Below the pieces are notes generated by a model. The model saw only the letters and a list, made by a program, of their open reading frames with translations, did not search any database and was not told the origin of the DNA. A DNA stretch of 64,000 nucleotides from Sulfitobacter sp. M05 (GTDB taxonomy: Bacteria > Pseudomonadota > Alphaproteobacteria > Rhodobacterales > Rhodobacteraceae), in NCBI RefSeq assembly GCF_029285175.1, contig NZ_JABEDH010000004.1, positions 62,001 through 126,000 of the forward strand, given 5' to 3'. The position numbers were made by a program, and so were the translations under genes. Below, in pieces: positions 1 through 9,005 of this stretch (within the stretch, counting starts at the first letter, position 1; each line of letters begins with the position of its first letter).

Positions 1-1944
1 ATTGTGGGCGCGGGACGTGCCTTTATCGCCGGAGCGGATATCACCGAATTTGGCAAACCGCCGATGGAGCCACATCTGCCGGTTCTCTGTGCCCGGATCG
101 AAGCATCGCCGCTGTTGGTGGTTGCGTCGATGCATGGGGTGTCGCTGGGCGGCGGACTGGAGGTCGCACTTTGTGCGCATTACCGCGTCGCGCAACCATC
201 TGCCCGTGTCGGCCTGCCTGAAGTACATCTGGGGCTGATCCCCGGTGCCGGTGGCACCCAGCGTCTGCCGCGTTTGACGGGGGCAGAGCCGGCGCTGGAC
301 ATGATCACAAGCGGTCGTCAGGTCAAAGCTGCTGAGGCGCTGGAACTGGGTGTGGTGGATCGCGTCAACGAAGGCGATCCCGAAGCGGTTGGCCTTGCCT
401 ATACACGTGATTTGCTGGCCGAGGGTGCGCAGCCGCGCCCGGTCAGCGCCTTGCCTGCAGCACCAGCCATCGACTGGGATGCGACCTATGAGGCGGTGCT
501 GAAAAAGGGCCGTGGCCAGATCAGCCCGGCAACCGCCGTGCGCGCTGTTCAGGCCGCCAGCGAAATGTCTTTTGCTGATGGCATGGCCAAGGAACGTGAA
601 TTGTTCATGGAGCTGATGGGAACAGATCAGCGTCAGGGCATGATCCACGCGTTCTTTTCAGAGCGTGCGGTGGGCAATCTGCCTGAGCTAAAGGGGGTTG
701 CACCACGTGAATTGAAGGCCGTTGGCGTGATCGGGGGCGGCACCATGGGGGCGGGGATTGCCACGGCGGCGCTGTTGTCCGGGTTTGAAGTTGTCCTGAT
801 TGAAATGACCGCCGAAGCTGCCGAGGCCGCCCATGGCCGGATCAGCGGTAACCTGTCGGGTGCCTTAAAGCGCGGCAAGATCAGTCAGGAAAAATTCGAC
901 ACGCTGACCCAAAAGGCGCTGGTTGTGTCAACGTCCTATGACAGCCTGAACAACGTTGATTTGGTGGTCGAAGCGGTTTTTGAAAACATGGACGTCAAGA
1001 AAGAGGTCTTTGGCAAACTGGATGCCGTTTGCAAACCGGGCTGTATCCTTGCTTCTAACACCTCGTATCTGGATGTTGATGAAATTGCGGCTTCTACTGC
1101 GCGCCCTGCGGATGTGATCGGGCTTCATTTCTTCTCGCCGGCGCATATCATGAAGCTGCTTGAAGTGGTTGTCGCAAAGGAAACCGCCTCTGATGTTGTC
1201 GCGACCGGTTTTGCGTTGGGCAAGGCGCTGGGCAAAATTTCGGTGCGTGCGGGTGTGTGTGACGGGTTTATCGGGAACCGCATCCTTGCCACCTACCGGA
1301 CCGCCGCGGATCACATGGTGCTGGACGGCGCATCGCCCTATCAGATCGACAAGGCATTGGTGAACTTCGGTTTTGCCATGGGGCCATTTGCCGTGGCCGA
1401 CCTTGCCGGGCTCGACATCGGTTGGATGACCCGCAAGCGCAAAGCGCCGCACCGCCACCCGGCAGAGCGGGTGCCGACCTATATTGATCACCTGTGCGAG
1501 GATGGTCACTTTGGCCAGAAAACCGGAGAGGGGTATTATATCTATGCGGCCGGTAAACGTGCAGGTGTGCCGAACCCCAAAATTGCCGAACTGGTCGCAG
1601 CGGAACAGGCAAGCCTGGGAATTACGCCGCGTCCTTTCACCGATGAAGAGATTGTGCGTCGCTACATGTGTGCCATGGTTAATGAAGCCGCGAAAGTCGT
1701 TGGTGAAGGCATCGCGCGCCGTCCGCTGGACGTCGATATGACGCTGCTCTTTGGCTACGGCTTTCCGCGCTATTGGGGGGGACCCATGAAATGGGCCGAT
1801 ATTCAGGGTCTGCCGGAGGTTCTGGCGGATATCGAAAGCTATGCTGCTGAAGATGCCTGGTTCTGGCAACCCGCCCCGCTCTTGAAAACACTGGTCGCCG
1901 AAGGGCGCACTTTCGATGACATGAACAAGGACGCCGCCAAATGA
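1..1944 (+). CDS. fadJ: FadJ/FadB-type multifunctional beta-oxidation enzyme (5' truncated)
   Basis: The protein combines enoyl-CoA hydratase and NAD-dependent 3-hydroxyacyl-CoA dehydrogenase activities, hydrating enoyl-CoA and oxidising the product to 3-ketoacyl-CoA in the cytoplasm. The reading frame is open at base 1, so the gene starts left of the window; about 647 codons remain and probably 50-80 N-terminal residues are missing. The crotonase half shows the oxyanion-hole segments (AGADI and the [10 protein letters not shown] region). The dehydrogenase half begins with the Rossmann motif [10 protein letters not shown] near visible residue 243, followed by HFFSPAH and FIGNRI, both typical of 3HCDH domains. 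The stop overlaps the thiolase start (ATGA), indicating translational coupling in an operon. Family assignment is firm; the chain length of the substrate cannot be read from sequence. Confidence 0.93.
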   Translation: MVGAGRAFIAGADITEFGKPPMEPHLPVLCARIEASPLLVVASMHGVSLGGGLEVALCAHYRVAQPSARVGLPEVHLGLIPGAGGTQRLPRLTGAEPALDMITSGRQVKAAEALELGVVDRVNEGDPEAVGLAYTRDLLAEGAQPRPVSALPAAPAIDWDATYEAVLKKGRGQISPATAVRAVQAASEMSFADGMAKERELFMELMGTDQRQGMIHAFFSERAVGNLPELKGVAPRELKAVGVIGGGTMGAGIATAALLSGFEVVLIEMTAEAAEAAHGRISGNLSGALKRGKISQEKFDTLTQKALVVSTSYDSLNNVDLVVEAVFENMDVKKEVFGKLDAVCKPGCILASNTSYLDVDEIAASTARPADVIGLHFFSPAHIMKLLEVVVAKETASDVVATGFALGKALGKISVRAGVCDGFIGNRILATYRTAADHMVLDGASPYQIDKALVNFGFAMGPFAVADLAGLDIGWMTRKRKAPHRHPAERVPTYIDHLCEDGHFGQKTGEGYYIYAAGKRAGVPNPKIAELVAAEQASLGITPRPFTDEEIVRRYMCAMVNEAAKVVGEGIARRPLDVDMTLLFGYGFPRYWGGPMKWADIQGLPEVLADIESYAAEDAWFWQPAPLLKTLVAEGRTFDDMNKDAAK

Positions 1945-3116
1945 AACAAGCAGTTATCGTCTCAACCGCCCGCACAGGCCTCGCGAAGTCTTTTCGCGGC
2001 TCGTTGAATATGACCCATGGGGCCACGATGGGGGGGCACGTGGTGGAACACGCGGTCGCACGCGCGGGCCTTGATCCGTCCCAGATCGAAGACGTTGTTA
2101 TGGGGTGCGCCACACCCGAAGGGGCGACCGGTGGCAATATCGCCCGACAGATTGCCCTGCGCGCCGGATTGCCGGTCACGGCGGCAGGTGTCACGGTCAA
2201 CCGCTTTTGTTCGTCTGGTTTACAAAGCATCGCGATGGCGGCAAATGCGATCACGCAAGAAGGCGCAGGGCCTATGGTTGCCGGCGGTGTCGAAAGCATT
2301 TCGATGACGGGTCAGCATTCCATCAGCGTCAAGGATGCATGGCTGAAAGAGCACAAACCCGCCGTTTACATGACGATGATCGAAACCGCAGATATTGTCG
2401 CCCAACGCTATGGCCTGAGCCGTGAATATCAGGACGAATTCGGCCTGCGCAGCCAGCAGCTGATTGCTGCCGCGCAGGAAGCGGGCAAGTTTGATCACGA
2501 AATCGTGCCGATGAAAACCACCATGGGTGTGCAGGATAAAGAGACCAAGGAAATCTCCTATCACGAGGTCACCGTGGACCGGGATGAATGTAACCGCCCG
2601 GGCACAACCCTGGACGGTTTGGCGGGTCTTGCGCCTGTGCGTGAAGGTGGTTTTGTCACAGCCGGAAACGCAAGCCAGTTGTCGGATGGTGCCGCCGCAG
2701 TGGTTGTGATGGACAGTAGAGAGGCTGAAAAACAAGGGCTTGAGCCGCTCGGCGCGTTCAAGGGCTTTGCGGTTGCGGGCTGTGAACCCGATGAGATGGG
2801 GATTGGCCCGATCTATGCCGTGCCGCGTTTGTTGGAACGTCATGGTCTTACGGTGGATGACATTGACCTGTGGGAATTGAACGAGGCCTTCGCATCGCAA
2901 TGCCTCTATTCCCGTGATACGCTGGGCATCGACCCCGAAAAATACAACGTCAACGGCGGCTCTATCGCGATTGGCCACCCGTTCGGCATGACAGGCGCAC
3001 GCTGCACCGGTCATCTGTTGCTTGAAGGCAAGCGGCGCGGTGCAAAACTGGGTGTTGTGACGATGTGCATCGGCGGTGGCATGGGTGCTGCCGGCCTGTT
3101 CGAAATCTATTCATAA
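1941..3116 (+). CDS. fadA: acetyl-CoA C-acyltransferase (thiolase)
   Basis: This 391-residue thiolase cleaves 3-ketoacyl-CoA with CoA to give acetyl-CoA and a shortened acyl-CoA. The nucleophilic cysteine is Cys90 in [10 protein letters not shown]; the active-site His lies in GHPFGMTG near residue 350, and the second catalytic Cys in the C-terminal [10 protein letters not shown]. The length is that of a full-length degradative thiolase. It overlaps the upstream fadJ-like gene by four bases and precedes the acyl-CoA dehydrogenase by 11 bases, so the set is read as one transcript. The combination FadJ-FadA plus two dehydrogenases, a thioesterase and a ligase suggests a pathway for a specific organic or branched acid rather than only housekeeping fatty acid oxidation; that is inference. 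Confidence 0.94.
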   Translation: MKQAVIVSTARTGLAKSFRGSLNMTHGATMGGHVVEHAVARAGLDPSQIEDVVMGCATPEGATGGNIARQIALRAGLPVTAAGVTVNRFCSSGLQSIAMAANAITQEGAGPMVAGGVESISMTGQHSISVKDAWLKEHKPAVYMTMIETADIVAQRYGLSREYQDEFGLRSQQLIAAAQEAGKFDHEIVPMKTTMGVQDKETKEISYHEVTVDRDECNRPGTTLDGLAGLAPVREGGFVTAGNASQLSDGAAAVVVMDSREAEKQGLEPLGAFKGFAVAGCEPDEMGIGPIYAVPRLLERHGLTVDDIDLWELNEAFASQCLYSRDTLGIDPEKYNVNGGSIAIGHPFGMTGARCTGHLLLEGKRRGAKLGVVTMCIGGGMGAAGLFEIYS

Positions 3117-3127
3117 GGAATGCGAAA

Positions 3128-4333
3128 ATGGACCTGAATTATACCGACGAAGAAAAGGCATTCCGCGAAGAAGTCCGTCGCTTTCTGGCCGAGAAACTGC
3201 CGAAAGAACTGCGGGACAAGGTTGCCGGAAGCGATGGTGACACGCTGACCAAAGCGGACATGGAGCGCTGGCACGGCATCCTGAATGCGCAGGGGTGGCT
3301 GGTTCCGAACTGGCCCAAGAAATTTGGCGGTGCCGAATGGAACGCGGTGCAAAAACACATCTTTGAAGAAGAGGCCGCCGCCGCAGATGCGCCCCGCATC
3401 GTGCCCTTCGGTTTCTCGATGCTGGCCCCTGTGTTGCATAAATTCGGTTCGCAGGAACAGAATGACTATTGGCTGCCGCGGATGCTGAACGGCGACGATT
3501 GGTGGTGTCAGGGCTATTCCGAACCGGGTGCCGGTTCCGATCTGGCCTCGCTGAAAACCACAGCGGTTAAGAACGAGGCGGGCACACATTACGTCGTGAA
3601 CGGTCAGAAAACTTGGACGACACTGGGTCAGCACGCCAATATGATTTTCTGTCTGGTGCGTACGAACAAGGACGTGAAACAACAAGAAGGCATTTCCTTC
3701 CTGTTGATCGACATGAACACGCCGGGTATCGAAGTGCGCCCGATCATCCTGTTGGATGGTGTTCACGAGGTGAACGAGGTTTGGTTTACCGACGTTGAAG
3801 TGCCGGTCGAGAACCTTGTTGGCGAAGAGAACAAGGGCTGGACCTATGCCAAATACCTGCTGACTCACGAGCGCACGAATATCGCCGGTGTCGGGTTTTC
3901 GCAGGCAGGTCTGAACACGGTCAAACGCCTGGCGAAATCTGAAATCGCCAATGGCAAACCGTTGATCCAGAATCCGCATTATGCAGCGCGTGTGGCGCAG
4001 GTCGAGATTGATTTAAAGGCCATGGCAACCACCAATATGCGCATCATTTCAAAGGCTGCCGGGGGCGGAACACCGGGCATCGAAGCATCCATGCTGAAGG
4101 TAAAAGGCACGATTATCCGTCAGGAAATCAATGATTTGGCCCGCCGTGCTGCCGGTGTATATGCGATGCCATTCGCATCCGAGGCGGTGGACGGGTCCAA
4201 CGCGGGGCTGCCTGATCCACTGGGCGCCGGTCCGGTTGCCGCGAAGTATTTCAACAACCGCAAACTGTCGATCTTTGGCGGATCGAACGAAATCCAGCGC
4301 GGTATCATCGCCAAAGTAAGCATGGGGGGCTGA
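3128..4333 (+). CDS. acyl-CoA dehydrogenase, putative catalytic subunit
   Basis: A 401-residue FAD-dependent acyl-CoA dehydrogenase introducing a 2,3-double bond into acyl-CoA. The start is the ATG at 3128 preceded by AAGGA; the upstream in-frame ATG lies inside the thiolase gene. The N-terminal helical domain (about 1-115), beta domain with WCQGYSEPGAGSDL (about 120-230) and C-terminal helical domain are all present. At the C-terminus, where MCAD-type enzymes carry the catalytic Glu of a YEGT motif, this protein has IFGGSNEIQR with Gly instead. A Glu is present at residue 248 (THERTNI), the alternative base position used by isovaleryl-CoA dehydrogenase and by the alpha subunit of heteromeric steroid-type enzymes. 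The next gene is a second, dissimilar dehydrogenase four bases away, so the two may form one enzyme. Confidence 0.9.
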   Translation: MDLNYTDEEKAFREEVRRFLAEKLPKELRDKVAGSDGDTLTKADMERWHGILNAQGWLVPNWPKKFGGAEWNAVQKHIFEEEAAAADAPRIVPFGFSMLAPVLHKFGSQEQNDYWLPRMLNGDDWWCQGYSEPGAGSDLASLKTTAVKNEAGTHYVVNGQKTWTTLGQHANMIFCLVRTNKDVKQQEGISFLLIDMNTPGIEVRPIILLDGVHEVNEVWFTDVEVPVENLVGEENKGWTYAKYLLTHERTNIAGVGFSQAGLNTVKRLAKSEIANGKPLIQNPHYAARVAQVEIDLKAMATTNMRIISKAAGGGTPGIEASMLKVKGTIIRQEINDLARRAAGVYAMPFASEAVDGSNAGLPDPLGAGPVAAKYFNNRKLSIFGGSNEIQRGIIAKVSMGG

Positions 4334-4336
4334 GCC

Positions 4337-5470
4337 ATGAATTTCGAGCTGACAGAAGAGCGGCAAATGCTGCAAGACACGCTGCGCCGTTTCCTGCGGG
4401 ATCGCTATGACACTGCAACGCGCAATACGATTTTGGACAGTGAAACCGGCATGTCCGGTGAAATCTGGAACGAACTGGCCGAATTGGGTGTGATTGGTGC
4501 GCTGTTCACCGAAGAGCAGGGCGGCTTCGGTGGCAAAGGCTTTGATCTGGCCGTGGTCTTTGAGGAGCTGGGCCGCGCAGGCGTGGTCGAGCCGGTACTG
4601 GACACGGCTGTTCTGGCCGGTGGTCTGGTTGCCGATTTGGGCAATGAAACACAGGCCGCGCTGGTCGAGGAGATCATCGCGGGTGGTTGTCAAATGGCCT
4701 TTGCCCACGGTGAACCGAGAAGCCGCTATGACCTGAACCTCGTGCAAACCAGCGCCAAGGCTGACGGCGACAACATCGTGCTGAACGGTCACAAGGCCGT
4801 GGTGATCAACGCGGAGGCGGCGGACCACCTTGTCATTTCAGCGCGGGAAAGCGGTGAACCCGGCGATGAGGCGGGCATTTCTCTGTTTCTGGTTCCGGCG
4901 GACACCAAGGGCATCACGGTTCAGGGTTATGCCTTGCTTGCCGGTGGCCGCGCTGCTGAGGTGATGCTGGATGACGTCACGGTTCCGGCTTCTGCGCGGC
5001 TTGGCAAAGCCGGTGGCGTTTTCGGGGCTATTGAGGCGCGTACCGCTGCGGCTTCGGTTGCCCAATGTGCTGAAACTTTGGGTGCGATGGAAACGGCAAC
5101 GGCGTTGACCAAAGACTATCTGATGACACGCAAACAGTTTGGTCGTCCGATTGGCACGTTTCAGGCCCTCGCACACCGGATGTCCGATTTGCTGATCGAA
5201 ATGGAACAGGCGCGTTCCGCAGTGATCAATGCAGCGGGCCATCTGGAAGGTGACCGCAAGACCCGCGAGGTAAATGTGTCGGCCACGAAGAACCTGATGG
5301 GCCGTGCCGGCCGTCTGGTAGCCGAGGACAGCATTCAGATGCATGGCGGTATCGCGATGACGCAGGAATATGAACTGGCCCATATCGCCAAACGTATCAT
5401 CATGAGTGATCACCGTTTCGGGGATACCGATCACCACCTTGAGCGGTTCATCGCCCTTGCTGCTGCGTGA
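4337..5470 (+). CDS. acyl-CoA dehydrogenase family protein, putative partner subunit
   Basis: A 377-residue acyl-CoA dehydrogenase family protein with the N-terminal helical domain (MNFELTEERQMLQDTLRRFL), a middle beta domain and a C-terminal helical domain with the RKQFGRPIGTFQ and DSIQMHGGIAMTQE segments. It is clearly different in sequence from its upstream neighbour, and no YEGT-type catalytic Glu is visible at the C-terminus. Paired, dissimilar dehydrogenase genes are the hallmark of heterotetrameric enzymes in which one subunit supplies the base and the other completes the FAD site; that assignment is inferred. It starts three bases after the previous stop, and its TGA overlaps the GTG start of the thioesterase gene. 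Confidence 0.88.
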   Translation: MNFELTEERQMLQDTLRRFLRDRYDTATRNTILDSETGMSGEIWNELAELGVIGALFTEEQGGFGGKGFDLAVVFEELGRAGVVEPVLDTAVLAGGLVADLGNETQAALVEEIIAGGCQMAFAHGEPRSRYDLNLVQTSAKADGDNIVLNGHKAVVINAEAADHLVISARESGEPGDEAGISLFLVPADTKGITVQGYALLAGGRAAEVMLDDVTVPASARLGKAGGVFGAIEARTAAASVAQCAETLGAMETATALTKDYLMTRKQFGRPIGTFQALAHRMSDLLIEMEQARSAVINAAGHLEGDRKTREVNVSATKNLMGRAGRLVAEDSIQMHGGIAMTQEYELAHIAKRIIMSDHRFGDTDHHLERFIALAAA

Positions 5471-5910
5471 GCGGGCAGTCTGACGTGAACCCACTGCCGG
5501 ATGAAGCCTATCTGATCCGCGACGAGACAGGCACGCAAACGCTGATCGGGTATGTCGTTGACATATCCGATCCGCCTTATGCGAAGTGCTGGCTTGATGT
5601 CGGGCCGCAACACACCAACCGGCACAATGTCCTGCACGGCGGCATTACAGCTTGCCTGCTGGACAATGCCAGTGGCACGGCAGGTTCTTTGACGGTTGAT
5701 CCGTCTGGCACCGCGCCGTTCCTGACCATATCCATGACCACGCAATACATCGCGCCGGGCCGTCCCGGCTGGGTTAAGGCCACCGGTACGGTTACCGGCG
5801 GCGGGCGTAGTCTGCTGTATATCAACGCTGTGCTGACCCATGTGGACGGCACGGTCATCGCCACCTCGACAGGGGTGTTCAAACGGGTCCCGCAGGAGAA
5901 ACTGACATGA
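5467..5910 (+). CDS. PaaI-family hotdog thioesterase
   Basis: A 147-residue single hotdog-fold protein likely hydrolysing acyl-CoA thioesters, perhaps rescuing CoA from dead-end intermediates of this operon. The characteristic PaaI segment N-x-LHGGI...LLDNASGTAG (about residues 55-75) is present, with TTQYIAPGRPG following as the second strand region. The start is a GTG at 5467 overlapping the preceding TGA, and the stop overlaps the ATG of the enoyl-CoA hydratase gene, so translation is coupled on both sides. Length fits the family. The exact substrate cannot be inferred. Confidence 0.86.
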   Translation: MSGQSDVNPLPDEAYLIRDETGTQTLIGYVVDISDPPYAKCWLDVGPQHTNRHNVLHGGITACLLDNASGTAGSLTVDPSGTAPFLTISMTTQYIAPGRPGWVKATGTVTGGGRSLLYINAVLTHVDGTVIATSTGVFKRVPQEKLT

Positions 5911-6674
5911 GCGCAAGGATCGAGGACGCAGGCGACCGCCTGATTATCTGGAACGGCAATGCCGCCAAACGCGGGGCGCTGTCGCCCGAATTGTATGACT
6001 GTATTCAAACGGCAGTGAAACAGGCACAGGAACCGCGCATCCGTGCTGTGATCCTGACCTCCGAAGGCGAATTCTTCTGCGCCGGCGGCAACTTGAATGT
6101 GCTGATAGAACGCCGTCAGATTTCCGAAGCGGAACGCCGCGTGAAAGTTGACGAATTGCATGATGTGCTGCGCAGTATCAGGGCCTGTCCGGTGCCGGTA
6201 ATTGCCGCAGTCGAAGGCGGTGCCGCCGGGGCCGGGCTTAGCATTGCCTTGGCCTGTGATCTGATTGTGGCGGCGAAAGACGCAAAATTCACAGCGGCTT
6301 ATGTCAAGGCGGGCCTTGTGCCTGACGGTGGATTAACCTCTGCAATGGCGCGTCTCTTGCCGCGTCCGCTGGCCATGGAAATGTGCCTGATGGGCCGTCC
6401 TGTGATGGCGACACGGTTTGCTGAATTGGGGGCAGTCAACCGACTGGTCACAAAGGGTAAAGCGATGGAAGAGGCCATGGCCCTGGTCGATCATCTGGCC
6501 GCTGGCCCGCGCGAGGCGCAGGGCGTGATCAGAGGGCTGGTGTCACAAGCCTATGAGGCCACCGAAGGAGAACAACTGGACGCGGAGCGGGATGCCATGG
6601 CGGCTGCTGCCGGCAGGGACGAAGCCGCCGAAGGCATCGCTGCATTTCTTGAAAAACGACCAGCGGTTTACTGA
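5907..6674 (+). CDS. enoyl-CoA hydratase/isomerase family protein
   Basis: A 255-residue crotonase-family enzyme. The two oxyanion-hole regions are visible: FFCAGGNLNVL (about residue 54) and EGGAAGAGLSIALACD (about residue 104). In the position where classical enoyl-CoA hydratases carry the second catalytic Glu (PGAGG context) this protein has GLVPDGGLT, an Asp-containing form also found in delta3-delta2 isomerases and PaaG-like proteins. It could therefore be an isomerase or a hydratase with a different substrate from the FadJ-like enzyme upstream. It overlaps the thioesterase gene by four bases and is followed after 27 bases by the CoA ligase. Confidence 0.87.
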   Translation: MSARIEDAGDRLIIWNGNAAKRGALSPELYDCIQTAVKQAQEPRIRAVILTSEGEFFCAGGNLNVLIERRQISEAERRVKVDELHDVLRSIRACPVPVIAAVEGGAAGAGLSIALACDLIVAAKDAKFTAAYVKAGLVPDGGLTSAMARLLPRPLAMEMCLMGRPVMATRFAELGAVNRLVTKGKAMEEAMALVDHLAAGPREAQGVIRGLVSQAYEATEGEQLDAERDAMAAAAGRDEAAEGIAAFLEKRPAVY

Positions 6675-6701
6675 CACCCGCATGGAAAGGGAGAGACATC
6701 G

Positions 6702-8195
6702 ATGGCAAGGGTAGAGGCATTTCTGGCAGGGCAAGTTGCCGCGCGACCGGATGCGATGGCGTTGACCGACAGTATTGGCACCGCCTGGCGTTTTGCCGAT
6801 CTGGACCGTGCCAGTGATGCGCTGGCCGAGGTGTTGCGCGGGGCCGGGGTTGCGGCCAACGACCGTGTCTTGATGCTGTCCGAGAATTGCGCCTCTGCCA
6901 TCGCAACCCTGTTTGCCTGTTGGAAGCTGGACGCGGTGGTGATCCCTGTGAATGCCCGCCAGACCGCAGCCGAAGTTGCGCGTATTGTCGATCATGCCAC
7001 CCCCGCCGCAATCTTGATGACAACTGCCGTTTCCAAAGATGCGCAGGCCCATGCCGACCGGATGGGCGCAGAGAAGCAGACGGGGGCATTTGGCACGATG
7101 CACCTGGCTGCGCTGCCGACTAACCCGGATGCAGACCTGCATGATGTCGCGACGCTGCTTTACACCACTGGGACTACTGGCGACCCCAAGGGGGTGATGT
7201 TGACCCATGACAATATGCGTTTTGGCGGGATGGCCTCGTCGAACCTGCGCAATATGACGTCAGCTGACGTGGTTTACGGGGTGTTACCGCTGACCCATGT
7301 GTTTGGGTTGGTCTCGGTCATTACGGCGGCGTGTTACGCTGGTGCAACGGTCCAGCAGGAAGCACGGTTTTCGGCGAAGGGCCTGTACGAAGCTGTGATG
7401 AACGGGGTAACCGTTCTGCCTGCCGTGCCGCAGATGCACGCATTGGTTATGCAATACAGCAAAGAGCAGGGCTTGAGCAAACTTGCCTCGCCCAGTCTGC
7501 GCTATGTCTCTTCAGGCGGTGCGCCGCTCGATCCGGCATGGAAACGCAAGGCAGAAGCCTTTTACGGACTGCCTTTGCAAAACGGTTTTGGCATGACCGA
7601 GACCTCCTCGGGCGCGTCGGCCACGGATAACGAACTGGGGTCGCCGGATATATCGGTCGGACCAAAAACACCGGGCACCGAGGTCAGGGTTGATGATCAG
7701 GCCGCTGGCGGCGATGGCGCGGGCATCGGCGAAATTTTGGTCCGCGGGCCCCATGTGATGAAGGGGTATTACCGCAATCCGGCAGAGACCGCCAAGGCGC
7801 TTGATGCAGAGGGTTGGTTACGCACCGGAGATTTGGGCAAAATTGACGAAATCGGTCATATCCACATTCTGGGCCGGTCCAAGGAATTGATCATTCACGG
7901 CGGGTTCAACGTCTATCCCCCCGAAGTTGAGGCGGCGTTCAACGATCACCCGCAGGTGATCCAGTCTGCTGTGATCGGGCGGATGAAGGACGGCGACGAG
8001 CAGGTGTTGGCCTTTGTCCAGATTGCCGATGGCGATCACGTCGAAGTTGAAGATCTGCGCAGGTTCGTGGCAGAGCGTCTGACCGGATATAAACGCCCCA
8101 GTCAGATTATCATCGGCACGGTTTTGCCGGCCGCCCCGACGGGAAAAATCCTCAAACATAAACTGCTTGAGGCCTTTGCGGACCAGCTGACGTAG
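6702..8195 (+). CDS. AMP-dependent acyl-CoA synthetase
   Basis: A 497-residue member of the ANL adenylating superfamily that activates a carboxylic acid to its CoA thioester using ATP. The P-loop-like motif LLYTTGTTGDPKGVMLTH is at about residues 150-167, GFGMTETSSG at about 300, the hinge GWLRTGDLG at about 370 and the catalytic Lys in PTGKILKHKL near the C-terminus. AAGGGAGAG precedes the ATG at 6702 as a good ribosome site. It is the last gene of the plus-strand operon and presumably supplies its substrate. The slightly short N-terminal domain and the absence of a transmembrane segment favour a medium-chain or aromatic/alicyclic acid ligase over a FadD-type enzyme, but this is only a guess. 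Confidence 0.9.
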   Translation: MARVEAFLAGQVAARPDAMALTDSIGTAWRFADLDRASDALAEVLRGAGVAANDRVLMLSENCASAIATLFACWKLDAVVIPVNARQTAAEVARIVDHATPAAILMTTAVSKDAQAHADRMGAEKQTGAFGTMHLAALPTNPDADLHDVATLLYTTGTTGDPKGVMLTHDNMRFGGMASSNLRNMTSADVVYGVLPLTHVFGLVSVITAACYAGATVQQEARFSAKGLYEAVMNGVTVLPAVPQMHALVMQYSKEQGLSKLASPSLRYVSSGGAPLDPAWKRKAEAFYGLPLQNGFGMTETSSGASATDNELGSPDISVGPKTPGTEVRVDDQAAGGDGAGIGEILVRGPHVMKGYYRNPAETAKALDAEGWLRTGDLGKIDEIGHIHILGRSKELIIHGGFNVYPPEVEAAFNDHPQVIQSAVIGRMKDGDEQVLAFVQIADGDHVEVEDLRRFVAERLTGYKRPSQIIIGTVLPAAPTGKILKHKLLEAFADQLT

Positions 8196-8204
8196 CAGCT
8201 GGTC
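8181..8204. terminator. hairpin at the end of the beta-oxidation operon
   Basis: A perfect 9-bp inverted repeat (GACCAGCTG / CAGCTGGTC) with a six-base loop that contains the TAG stop of the CoA ligase gene. It lies between convergent genes and may help end transcription from both sides, but there is no T tract, so intrinsic termination is uncertain. Confidence 0.4.
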
Positions 8205-8226
8205 TGCCGGCGATTGGCGGGGCGGT

Positions 8227-8916
8227 TTAGGCGTAGACCCCGTTGGCCGCTTCGCGAATGGCCTTGATGTTGGCACCATAGGGGGCGGGATCACTGACTG
8301 ATCCGCCTTTGAATACGGCAGAGCCGGCGACCAGAACATCAGCGCCGGCTTGTGCCACGATAGGGGCGGTGTTCACATCAACACCGCCGTCGATCTCGAT
8401 GTGGACCGGGCGGTCACCGATCATCTGGCGCAGGGTTTTGATCTTGTCACTCATGTCGATGAATTTTTGGCCGCCGAACCCGGGGTTCACGGTCATCACA
8501 CAGATCAGATCGGTCAGGTCCAGCAGATGCGCAACACTTTCCGCCGGGGTGCCGGGGTTCAGGGCAAGCCCGGCTTTTGCGCCAGTGGCGCGAATGGCCT
8601 GCAAGGTGCGGTGAATATGCGGTCCTGCTTCGATATGGGCGGTGATCACATCAGCACCGGCCTGGGCAAAAGCCTCGATATAGGGGTCAACTGGTGCAAT
8701 CATCAGATGCACGTCCATCACACCTTTTATATGCGGGCGGATTGCAGCGCAGGTGGCGGGGCCAAAGCTGATGTTGGGGACAAAGTGGCCGTCCATCACA
8801 TCGACATGGACCCAATCGGCCCCCTGTGCTTCGACGGCGGCGCATTCAGCCCCGAAGTTGGCAAAGTCGGCGGCAAGAATGGAAGGGGCGATTTTGATGC
8901 TGCGATCGAAGGTCAT
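8227..8916 (-). CDS. rpe: ribulose-phosphate 3-epimerase
   Basis: A 229-residue TIM-barrel enzyme interconverting ribulose 5-phosphate and xylulose 5-phosphate in the pentose phosphate or Calvin pathways. Family motifs are clear: SILAADFANFG at the N-terminus, the metal-binding and catalytic segment HVDVMDGHFVPN at about residues 36-47, ITAHIEAG, VNPGFGGQKF and the phosphate-binding EIDGGVDVNTAP near residue 175. The length matches the family exactly. It is transcribed toward the CoA ligase operon and lies 89 bases after the UDP-sugar epimerase gene on the same strand; no functional link between the two is obvious. Confidence 0.96.
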   Translation of the reverse strand: MTFDRSIKIAPSILAADFANFGAECAAVEAQGADWVHVDVMDGHFVPNISFGPATCAAIRPHIKGVMDVHLMIAPVDPYIEAFAQAGADVITAHIEAGPHIHRTLQAIRATGAKAGLALNPGTPAESVAHLLDLTDLICVMTVNPGFGGQKFIDMSDKIKTLRQMIGDRPVHIEIDGGVDVNTAPIVAQAGADVLVAGSAVFKGGSVSDPAPYGANIKAIREAANGVYA

Positions 8917-9005
8917 AGGGAAGGCTCCTGTTTTGCGCTTCTTAGCGGGGCTTGGCGCGCGAGGGAAGTGCAGCAGAGTTTAAGGGCAAGATGAAGCCCG
9001 TGATG

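Noticed and set aside
928..1869. 313-codon open frame antisense to the FadJ-like gene
   Set aside because: It lies wholly inside a well-supported gene on the other strand, has no family resemblance and reflects the codon bias of GC-rich DNA.
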